The translations under genes and the position numbers were made by a program. Of a stretch of DNA of 64,000 nt, positions 43,745 through 51,094 are shown piece after piece. The stretch is from the NCBI RefSeq assembly GCF_030295405.1, contig NZ_AP027080.1, forward strand, positions 1,488,001 through 1,552,000, written 5' to 3'. The notes beneath the pieces are model-generated. The model saw nothing but the letters and a program-made list of their open reading frames with translations, searched no databases and was not told the DNA's origin. The stretch's first letter is position 1; every line of letters begins with the position of its first letter. This DNA comes from Mesoterricola silvestris. Its GTDB lineage: Bacteria; Acidobacteriota; Holophagae; Holophagales; Holophagaceae.

Positions 43745-44692
43745 TCAATCGGCGGGGGCGCCCAGGCACCAGGCATCGGCCCGGGCGTTGCGGGCGAGGG
43801 TTTCCAGGTGGGGGTTGGAAAGACCCAGGTCCCGGGCCGCGTTCCACTCGCCCGGCAGGTCGGTCGGGATGAGGCCGGGATCGTCGGTGCCCAGGGCGCA
43901 GCGGACCCCGGCCTCCAGGAGGAGGGGCAGGGGGTGGGGCCCCAGATCCGGCACCAGGGCCCGGTTGGAGGTGGGGCACACGTCCAGGGCGATCCCCCGG
44001 TCCACCAGGAGCTCCACCAGGGCGGGGTCGGAGGCGGCCCGCACCCCGTGGACGATGCGCTCCACCCCCGCGTCCAGGATGGCCTCCCGGACGTTGGCGC
44101 CCGGGCCGTTCTCCCCGGCGTGGGCCGCCAGGCGAAGGCCTGCGCCGCGGGCCCGCTGGAACACCGGGGCCCAGTCCCGGAAGGGGACCCGCTCCAGGCC
44201 GCCGGTGGAGAAGCCCACCACCCATCCGGGCCTTCCGGGCAGCACCAGGTCCAGCACCTCGTGGCCGTGCCCGGGGCCGAAGTGGTTCACGGCGTCGATG
44301 ATGACGGCGATGCGGATCCCATCGCGCCCGGCTTCCCGGATGCCCTCGTCCAGACCCTTCCACAGCGCGTCCAGGGAGAGGAAGGCCGCCTGCTTCACCA
44401 GCAGGTGCGGGGAGACCCAGAGATCCACGCCCCGGGGCCCACCGTCGGCCGGGGGAAGCCGGCCGGCCGCGGCCCGCACCGCGTCCCGCACGGCGTCCGC
44501 GTCGCACAGGAAGCGGCAGCCGAAGAAGAAGGCCTGGATGAAGCTTTCAAACGGAACCGCCTCCCCGCGCCACAGGGCCTCCAGGGGCGCGGGGAGCTCC
44601 ATGCCCCGCTCCCGGGCCCGGTCCCGCACCCACCGGGGATCCAGGCCGCCCTCCAGGTGGGCGTGGCGGTCGATCCCGGGGCAGGGGGGCAT
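43745..44692 (-). CDS. Adenosine deaminase-like metal hydrolase
   Basis: A 315-residue amidohydrolase of the adenosine-deaminase group. Metal and catalytic motifs are RHAHLEGGL near the start, HAGENGPG (His and Glu near 190), CPTSNRALV, and the Asp pair in GTDDPGL. The substrate may be adenosine, adenine or, in organisms with the futalosine route to menaquinone, aminodeoxyfutalosine. The start at 44692 places HxH near the N-terminus as in the family; upstream codons overlap the FYDLN gene and are Arg-rich frame noise. It lies 10 bp after that gene on the same strand. Confidence 0.85.
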   Translation of the reverse strand: MPPCPGIDRHAHLEGGLDPRWVRDRARERGMELPAPLEALWRGEAVPFESFIQAFFFGCRFLCDADAVRDAVRAAAGRLPPADGGPRGVDLWVSPHLLVKQAAFLSLDALWKGLDEGIREAGRDGIRIAVIIDAVNHFGPGHGHEVLDLVLPGRPGWVVGFSTGGLERVPFRDWAPVFQRARGAGLRLAAHAGENGPGANVREAILDAGVERIVHGVRAASDPALVELLVDRGIALDVCPTSNRALVPDLGPHPLPLLLEAGVRCALGTDDPGLIPTDLPGEWNAARDLGLSNPHLETLARNARADAWCLGAPAD

Positions 44693-44702
44693 GGGGCTGG
44701 AT

Positions 44703-44996
44703 CTATTCGTCGTAGTCGTCCATCTGCAGGTCGCCGGGGTCCACGCCCTCGGCCCGGGCGCCGGAGATGCCGAGGCTTTCCTCCAGGGTGTCCTCGGTGG
44801 CCGGATCCACCTCGCCTTCGGGGATGAAGTCGTCATCGATCTGGAGCGCCGCCTTCTCCTTCTTGACGGCCTTGGGCTTGGCGGGTGCTTCCTTCTGGTT
44901 CGCGCCGCACTTGGGGCACAGGGCCTCAGGTTTCGTGAAGTCGTAGAACTTCGCTCCGCATCCGAAACAGGTCCATTTCTTTCCAAGATTCGCCAT
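44703..44996 (-). CDS. FYDLN-acid zinc-ribbon protein
   Basis: A 97-residue protein with two CxxC pairs (CFGCGAKFYDF and CPKCGANQ) around KFYDF, the hallmark of the FYDLN_acid (TIGR02300-like) family. A Lys-rich middle and a strongly acidic C-terminus (PGDLQMDDYDE) follow. Function is unknown; zinc binding is likely. Confidence 0.88.
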   Translation of the reverse strand: MANLGKKWTCFGCGAKFYDFTKPEALCPKCGANQKEAPAKPKAVKKEKAALQIDDDFIPEGEVDPATEDTLEESLGISGARAEGVDPGDLQMDDYDE

Positions 44997-45067
44997 GGCT
45001 TCCTCAATCCCGTTTAAGGGTCAAGGATTTACCATGATTCAGGGCCCGTGTCACCAGGAAGAATGGG

Positions 45068-46093
45068 CTAGTGCGCTCCCCAGGGGGCCGGTCCCAGCCG
45101 GGAGGGGTCTCCGGCGCATAGCTGCTGGACAACCGTGTGGTAGAAAATCTGGTGCTGGTTTTCCAGGTCGATGCCGTACCTTTCCACGAACGAAGCCCGG
45201 CTCCGGTCCAGTTCGTCCTTCAGGACGGGGTAGAGGCTGCCGTCCTGCTGGCCCTGGGTGACCTTGGCGGGGAAGTACAGTTCGATGTCGCCCACCAGGA
45301 CCCGGGCGCTGCGCTCGGCGTTCTGGCGCACGCGGGGGTCCAGGGGGGCGCCCTGGGGCTCGGCGATGGCGTCCGGGATGCGCTGGGTGAGGGTGGAGGG
45401 GTGGGATTCCACGGGCGCGGAGCGCTCCTCGTCCTTCACCCCCGCCAGGAAGGACAGGCGCGCCTCGGCGCAGAGGGCCAGGGCCCGCACGTGGTTGGGG
45501 TGGTCGATGGCGGCCTGGAGGCCGCTGTCCACCAGGAGCAGGGCCACGATGCGCTTGCGCAGGCGCAGGGGGAGGATGAGGATGTCCCGGGCCTGGAAGC
45601 GGCTCAGGGGGGCCAGGAGGGCCTGGTAGGCGGGACCCGGGCCCGCCACGAAGAGGGCGCGGCCGGAAAGCAGCTCCTCCAGGTCCGGGGGGGGGACCAC
45701 GGGGCTGCCGGCCCGGGGGGATTCGCCGTCGAAGCCCCGGTGGGCGAAGGCGGTGGCGATGCCCTGCTTGAGGACGAAGAGGGCGCTGCGCTCCACGAAG
45801 CGCTGGGTGGCGTCCAGGAGGTGCTTGAGCACCTCGCCCTGGGTGTGGGCGTTCTCCAGGAGGTCCAGCCCCGCGCCCAGGTCCCCGTCGGTGTCCGGGG
45901 GGGGCTCGGGGGCCGGGGGAGGCTCGGGCACCGGCATGGCCGCCTGGATGGATTCCAGGAGGGCCTCGTCCGGCGCCAACTGGCCGATGCCGTCGCTCCA
46001 GGCGAGCATCACCCGCTCCAGGAGGGCCTGCTGGCGGGTGTCAACCCACTGCTGCAGCAGATGCTTCAATGAGGCCTGCAGATTCTCGTCCAT
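45068..46093 (-). CDS. GAF-like domain protein, unknown function
   Basis: A 341-residue soluble protein. The first 70 residues are helical and precede a Pro-rich hinge (PVPEPPPAPEPPPDTD). A GAF-like region follows (about 75-210, VLKHLLDATQRFVERSALFV, LLVDSGLQAAID), and a helical C-terminus that includes QNAERSARVLVGDIELYFPA. It diverges from the STAS gene of the signalling operon by 123 bp and may be linked to it. The ATG at 46093 (MDENLQ) is preferred over an in-frame TTG seven codons ahead. Confidence 0.7.
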   Translation of the reverse strand: MDENLQASLKHLLQQWVDTRQQALLERVMLAWSDGIGQLAPDEALLESIQAAMPVPEPPPAPEPPPDTDGDLGAGLDLLENAHTQGEVLKHLLDATQRFVERSALFVLKQGIATAFAHRGFDGESPRAGSPVVPPPDLEELLSGRALFVAGPGPAYQALLAPLSRFQARDILILPLRLRKRIVALLLVDSGLQAAIDHPNHVRALALCAEARLSFLAGVKDEERSAPVESHPSTLTQRIPDAIAEPQGAPLDPRVRQNAERSARVLVGDIELYFPAKVTQGQQDGSLYPVLKDELDRSRASFVERYGIDLENQHQIFYHTVVQQLCAGDPSRLGPAPWGAH

Positions 46094-46216
46094 GTCGTTC
46101 CCGATTTGAGGCAATGGTACCCGAAAACCCGGCCGTCCAACCCGCGGCTGGCAATTATTCCGCCGGGGCGATAGGATTCACCCAGGTTCAAGGGCCCCAA
46201 CATGGAGCGAACAAGC

Positions 46217-46570
46217 ATGGCCGATCTTTTGATCCAGGTGCGCGAGGTGGATGGTGTGGCGGTGATGCGGCCCGAGGGCTTCATCAACGCCCATACGGTC
46301 CGGATGTTCGAGGACGCCCTGGAGAAGCTCGTGGCCGAGGGCCGGTTCACCATCCTCCTGGACTGCCAGGGCCTCAACTACATCAGCTCCGCAGGCCTGG
46401 GGGCCATCATGGGCCTCATCGAGACCGTGCGGGACAACGGCGGGGACATCCTCCTCTGCAACCTCCACGAGAACGTCTTCGCGATCTTCGACACCCTGGG
46501 GTTCACCCAGCTGTACCGGGTCTTTCCCACGGAGGCCGAAGCCATCCTGGCCGTGGCCGGGAAGGCCTGA
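46217..46570 (+). CDS. STAS-domain anti-sigma factor antagonist
   Basis: A 117-residue STAS protein of the SpoIIAA/RsbV type. The phosphorylatable Ser lies in YISSAGLGAIMG, the conserved site. It would bind the anti-sigma ATPase encoded by the next gene when unphosphorylated. The next gene begins on the base after its stop. ATG 46217 has GGAG nine bases ahead; ATG 46202 would add five residues. Confidence 0.9.
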   Translation: MADLLIQVREVDGVAVMRPEGFINAHTVRMFEDALEKLVAEGRFTILLDCQGLNYISSAGLGAIMGLIETVRDNGGDILLCNLHENVFAIFDTLGFTQLYRVFPTEAEAILAVAGKA

Positions 46571-47005
46571 GTGCGTGCCGCCGCAGACCCCGAGAGCTTC
46601 CGGCTGGTCATCCCCAGCCAGACGCGGTACCTGAACCTGGTCACGGGCCTGGCCAAGCGGGCCTCGCTGGTGGCGGGCATGGACGACGCCACCGCCGCCA
46701 AGGTCTCCATCGCCGTGGACGAGGCCGTCACCAACGTCATCATCCACGCCTACCGGGGCGAGAGCACCCACCAGGTGGAGATCGAGCTGCGCTTCCGGGA
46801 GGAGGCCCTGGAGATCCGCATCTGGAACACCGGCGGCGGCCTCCACGACGAGGACGTGGTGCTGCCCGATCCCAAGGAGTACGTCAAGCACCCCCGCAAG
46901 GGCGGTCTGGGGCTCCTGCTCATGAGCCGCTTCATGGACGAGATCCACTTCAAGGACACCGACGGGCGCAGCGAGTGCTGCATGATAAAGCGCACTCCAG
47001 CCTGA
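46571..47005 (+). CDS. RsbW-like anti-sigma factor kinase
   Basis: A 144-residue HATPase of the RsbW/SpoIIAB family: the N-box is AVDEAVTNVIIHAY, and G-motifs are IWNTGGGLHDEDV and KGGLGLLLMSRFMDE. Such proteins phosphorylate the STAS antagonist and hold a sigma factor or another target. No sigma-factor gene is in the window. GTG start directly after the STAS stop. Confidence 0.9.
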   Translation: MRAAADPESFRLVIPSQTRYLNLVTGLAKRASLVAGMDDATAAKVSIAVDEAVTNVIIHAYRGESTHQVEIELRFREEALEIRIWNTGGGLHDEDVVLPDPKEYVKHPRKGGLGLLLMSRFMDEIHFKDTDGRSECCMIKRTPA

Positions 47006-47073
47006 TTCGTGGGATTATCGGGGTCTGGGAAGGCAACCGGCGTGCGGCCATGCCCCCCAGGGAGGCTCCCGCA

Positions 47074-48639
47074 GTGCTCTCATTCGGCAGACACCTGAAA
47101 ACCGCCATGCTGTGCCTGGGGTTCATCGCCGCCCAGGCCCAGCAGACGGAGCCTTCGGTGGAGGCCCGGAAGGCCGCCCTGCCCGCCCTGAAGGGCCAGG
47201 AGCGCATGGCGGCGCTCCTGGACCTGGCCAACGGCATCGAATCGGCCTCCCCCCAGGAGGCCCTGGTGTACGCCCAGGAGGGGCTCTCCCTCGCCGTGGC
47301 GCAGGGGGACCGCAACCGGGAGGCCGCCTTCCTCACGTCCACCGCCTACTGCTCGGGCCAGTCGGGGGACTACCCCAAGGCCATCGAGTACGGGCGGAGG
47401 GCCCTGGCCCTGAGCACCCAGCTGGGCGACAAGGACCGCATGGCCAAGGCCCACAACGCCCTGGCCATCACCTACACCTTCGTCGGTTCCTACAGCCAGG
47501 CCCTGGACGAGGCCATCGAATCCCTGCGCCTGCGGGAGGAGCTGGGGCTGGAGAAGGCCGTGACCCAGTCCCTGAACCTCATCGGGGTCGTGTACCACAA
47601 CAGCGGGCAGTACGACAAGGCGCTGGACTACTACGGGCAGATCCTCAAGCGCATCGACCAGCACCCGGACAACAAGCGCCTCATCCTGACCCGGCTCAAC
47701 ATCGGCTTCGCCCAGTTCAAGATGGGCCGGCTGGAGGAGGCCCTCGCCAACCACCAGGCCGCCTTCGCCCTCTCCCGGGAGACCCGGGACGACAGCTATC
47801 TCGCCTACAACTACATGAACCTGGGTATGACCTATTCGGAACTGCGGAAGTTCGACCTGGCCCGGGAAAACCTGCGCCTGGCCCGCCTCCAGTACGCCAA
47901 GTTCAACCACCGCCACGGCCTCGTGCAGGTGCTCAACGCCTCGGCGCGCATGCACCTGCTTTCGGGCTCGTACCGGCAGGGGATCCCCATCGCCCGGGAG
48001 GCGGCGGCCCTGGCCAGCGTCATCAACGCCCGGGACGAGCGCAAGCGCAGCTTCGAGCTCATCGCCGAACTCCACGAGAAGCTGGGCGAGACCGCCGAGG
48101 CCTACCGCGCCTTCAAGCAGGCCATGGAGATCAAGGATTCCATCTACACCATCCAGGAAAGCAACAAGATCGCCGAATCCACCATGAAGATCGTGACGAT
48201 CCGCAAGGACAACGAGATCGAGGCGCTGAAGAAGGAACGGGTGATCGCCTCCCTCCAGCTGGAGCGGAACCGGTACTTCCTGGCCGCGCTGGTGCTGGGC
48301 CTGGGCACCCTGGGCACCGCCATCGTCGTCATGGCCGTGCACAGCCGGAACGTGCGCCGGAACCGCGAGGCCCTGCGGCGCTCCAACGACGCCCTGGCCC
48401 GCATCAACCTGGAGCTCCAGGAGCGCATGAACGAGATCAAGACCCTCAGCGGCTTGCTTCCCATCTGCGCCCAGTGCAAGAAGATCCGCAACGACCAGGG
48501 GTACTGGACCCAGCTGGAGAGCTACGTGTCCGAGCACACCTCCGCCACCTTCTCCCACGGCATCTGTCCCAACTGCGCCGAGGATCTCTACCCCGAGGCC
48601 ATGGACCGCATGCGCAAACGGACCGGGTCCACGCCATGA
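47074..48639 (+). CDS. TPR membrane receptor with C-terminal Cys motif
   Basis: A 521-residue protein: signal peptide (HLKTAMLCLGFIAAQAQ), about seven TPR units in the periplasm (for example YPKAIEYGRRALALSTQLGD, YDKALDYYGQILKRIDQHPD), a membrane segment (YFLAALVLGLGTLGTAIVVM, about 404-424), then a cytoplasmic coil. The C-terminus has LLPICAQCKKIRNDQGYW and SHGICPNCAEDLYPEA. This tail also ends many PAS and GGDEF sensor proteins, and its Cys pairs may bind metal. GTG 47074 has GGGAGG eight bases ahead; an in-frame ATG at 47050 is less supported. It overlaps the phosphatase start (ATGA). Confidence 0.8.
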   Translation: MLSFGRHLKTAMLCLGFIAAQAQQTEPSVEARKAALPALKGQERMAALLDLANGIESASPQEALVYAQEGLSLAVAQGDRNREAAFLTSTAYCSGQSGDYPKAIEYGRRALALSTQLGDKDRMAKAHNALAITYTFVGSYSQALDEAIESLRLREELGLEKAVTQSLNLIGVVYHNSGQYDKALDYYGQILKRIDQHPDNKRLILTRLNIGFAQFKMGRLEEALANHQAAFALSRETRDDSYLAYNYMNLGMTYSELRKFDLARENLRLARLQYAKFNHRHGLVQVLNASARMHLLSGSYRQGIPIAREAAALASVINARDERKRSFELIAELHEKLGETAEAYRAFKQAMEIKDSIYTIQESNKIAESTMKIVTIRKDNEIEALKKERVIASLQLERNRYFLAALVLGLGTLGTAIVVMAVHSRNVRRNREALRRSNDALARINLELQERMNEIKTLSGLLPICAQCKKIRNDQGYWTQLESYVSEHTSATFSHGICPNCAEDLYPEAMDRMRKRTGSTP

Positions 48640-50216
48640 CCGGTCCCGCGGGAATGCCCCCCTTCGAGCGCCTGCGGGAGCTGTGCACGCGGATCCCCGA
48701 GGGCACCCAGGAGCTGCTGCCCATCATCGACTTCCTGGAGACCTTCCCGGCCCAGGCCACGGAGGAGGCCCTGATCCACCTGGTGGGGGTCACGGCCCTG
48801 GGCATCGCCAAGGCCAGCCAGGGCGGCATCTGGAACGGCACCCGGTGGATCTTCCTGCGGGGCAACGCCTCGCCCTTCCCCTCCCACCCCGGCCCGGGCT
48901 GGACGAGCCTGCCCTGGGCCTACGGGGAGGAGCAGTACGGCCACCTGGTGGTGCGCACCCCGGAGGTGCCCGCGGCGCTCACGCTCCTCCTCTCCATTTC
49001 CGCGCCCCTCCTGGCCTGGCGGCGCCTGGAGGCCAACCGCAGCGACCAGAACCGGGCCCTGGCCCTGCAGCTCTCGCGCCTGAACACCCTGTTCGACCTC
49101 ACCCGCAACCTGGGGGAGGTGGAGACCCGGGGCGAGCTCATCCGGCTCATGGGCAACACCCTGGCGGGGGAGTTCCACATCCAGCGGCTCCTGGTGGTGG
49201 GCGCCGACGGCAGCGTCGTTCACAGCCGGGGCCTGGGGCCGCTGCCGGCGGTGCTGGAAGGCGAGAGCATCCACCGCATCGTGGCCGAAAAGGGCCTAGC
49301 CCACGCGGTGGAACTGCGGGACCAGGACCACAGCTACGGCTTCGCCTACGCCGCCGAGCCCGCCCAGGGCCGGCTCAACGACGACGACGAGCTTTTCTTC
49401 CAGACCCTCATCAACATCACCTCCACCCAGCTGGGTGGCCTCGAGCTGCGGGAGACGCGGATCCAGGCCATGAAGCTGGAGAAGGACCTGGAGCTGGCCC
49501 GCAACATCCAGCGCCGCATCCTCCCCAAGCGCCTGCCGGAGCCCGAAGGCTGGCAGTGCGCCGCGGCCAACCTGCCCTACCAGGCCGTGGGCGGCGACCT
49601 GTACGACCTCTGGATGGCCTCGGACGTGGACCGCAGCCCGCGCCTCCACATCGCCCTGGCCGACATCTCCGGCAAGGGACTGCCGGCCTCCCTCATGATG
49701 ACCCAGCTCTCGGCCTTCCTGCGGGCCATGGCCGACCGGCGCGTGGTGGACTGGGGCGCCCTGGCCCTGCGCCTCAACGCGCGCATGAACGAGGTGCGGG
49801 ACCAGAACCGCTTCGCCACCCTCTTCATGGGCAGCCTCAACCCGGCCACCGGCGACCTCCGCTACGTGAACGCGGGCCACAATCCCCCCCTCCTGGTGCC
49901 CGGGGACGGGCGGCCCCTGGAGCACCTGCAGCCCACCGGGCCCATGGTGGGGCTCCTGCCCGGGGCGGTGTTCCGGGAAGGGCGGGCCACCATGCACCCC
50001 GGGGACGCCCTGGTCATCTTCACGGACGGGGTGTCCGAGGCCGAGAACCTCGCCGGGGAGGACATGGGGGAGGACCCCCTGGTGGCCACGGTGCTGGAGA
50101 ACCCCGGCGCCAGCGCCGACGACCTCTTCGAGAAGCTCCTGACCCGCACCTTCCAGCACCTGGACGGGGGCGGCTTCAAGGACGACGTGACCCTGGTGGT
50201 GATCAAACGGCTGTGA
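48636..50216 (+). CDS. RsbU-like PP2C (SpoIIE-type) phosphatase
   Basis: A 526-residue protein. A GAF-like region lies at about 165-285. The PP2C domain (about 300-526) has QAVGGDLYDLW, LADISGKGLPASLMM, NAGHNPPLLV, FTDGVSEA and GFKDDVTLVVI. These residues bind the two metals. It would dephosphorylate the STAS antagonist. An N-terminal helical domain (about 1-160) may take signals from the TPR receptor, whose gene overlaps it. Confidence 0.9.
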   Translation: MTGPAGMPPFERLRELCTRIPEGTQELLPIIDFLETFPAQATEEALIHLVGVTALGIAKASQGGIWNGTRWIFLRGNASPFPSHPGPGWTSLPWAYGEEQYGHLVVRTPEVPAALTLLLSISAPLLAWRRLEANRSDQNRALALQLSRLNTLFDLTRNLGEVETRGELIRLMGNTLAGEFHIQRLLVVGADGSVVHSRGLGPLPAVLEGESIHRIVAEKGLAHAVELRDQDHSYGFAYAAEPAQGRLNDDDELFFQTLINITSTQLGGLELRETRIQAMKLEKDLELARNIQRRILPKRLPEPEGWQCAAANLPYQAVGGDLYDLWMASDVDRSPRLHIALADISGKGLPASLMMTQLSAFLRAMADRRVVDWGALALRLNARMNEVRDQNRFATLFMGSLNPATGDLRYVNAGHNPPLLVPGDGRPLEHLQPTGPMVGLLPGAVFREGRATMHPGDALVIFTDGVSEAENLAGEDMGEDPLVATVLENPGASADDLFEKLLTRTFQHLDGGGFKDDVTLVVIKRL

Positions 50217-50243
50217 GTGTAAAGTGGGCCCGGGGAGCGACGC

Positions 50244-51083
50244 ATGAATAGTGTTAAAACGTTCATCCTGATCATGGTCATGACCGGGCTGCTGGTTTGG
50301 GCGGGCGGCCTGCTGTACGGGGACATGGGCATCGTGCTGGCCCTGGGTTTCGCCATCCTCATGAACGGCGTCAGCTATTTCTTCTCGGACAAGATCGTCC
50401 TGGCGGCCTACCGGGCCCAGCTGGTGGGGCCCGCCGACGCCCCGGAGCTGTACGCCATCGTGGCCAACCTGGCCCAGCGGGCCGGCCTGCCCATGCCCAA
50501 GGTGGCCATCATCCCCGACGAGACCCCCAACGCCTTCGCCACCGGGCGCAACCCCGACCACGCCGTGGTGGCCGTCACCGAGGGCATCCTCCGGGCCCTG
50601 TCCCGGCCCGAGCTGGAGGGCGTCCTGGCCCACGAGCTGGGCCACGTCAAGCACCGGGACATCCTCATCGGCAGCCTCGCGGCGGTGCTGGCCCAGGCCA
50701 TCATGCTGCTGAGCCGCATGGCCTTCTGGTTCGCCCCCCGGCGGGACGACGACTCCGGCAGCCCCCTCGTGGCCATCCTCGTGATGATCCTGGGCCCCAT
50801 CGCGGCCCTCCTGCTGCAGATGGCCGTGAGCCGCTCCCGGGAGTACGAGGCCGACGACTACTCCGCCCACCTCACGGGCCGCCCCGACCAGCTGGCCTCG
50901 GCCCTGGGACGGCTGGCCGCCTACAACCAGCAGGTGCCCATGCGGGACGCCCAGCCCGCCACGGCCCACATGATGATCGTGAACCCCCTGCGGGGCGGCG
51001 GGATCCTTTCGCTCTTCTCCACCCACCCCCCCATGGAGAAGCGCATCCAACGCCTCAACGCCATGGCGATCCAGATGCGGTAG
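50244..51083 (+). CDS. htpX: HtpX-type membrane zinc protease
   Basis: A 279-residue inner-membrane protease. Two N-terminal segments (about 4-40), the zinc motif HELGHVKHRD (His near 131-135), then two more segments (about 140-200), with the third ligand in SREYEADDYSA. It removes misfolded membrane proteins. It is 27 bp after the phosphatase on the same strand and may be transcribed with it. Confidence 0.93.
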   Translation: MNSVKTFILIMVMTGLLVWAGGLLYGDMGIVLALGFAILMNGVSYFFSDKIVLAAYRAQLVGPADAPELYAIVANLAQRAGLPMPKVAIIPDETPNAFATGRNPDHAVVAVTEGILRALSRPELEGVLAHELGHVKHRDILIGSLAAVLAQAIMLLSRMAFWFAPRRDDDSGSPLVAILVMILGPIAALLLQMAVSRSREYEADDYSAHLTGRPDQLASALGRLAAYNQQVPMRDAQPATAHMMIVNPLRGGGILSLFSTHPPMEKRIQRLNAMAIQMR

Positions 51084-51094
51084 GGTGGGAGCCG

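Noticed and set aside
46069-48639. An 856-residue version of the TPR receptor starting at 46069
   Set aside because: The upstream part lies over the STAS and anti-sigma genes in another frame. The signal peptide marks the start near 47074.
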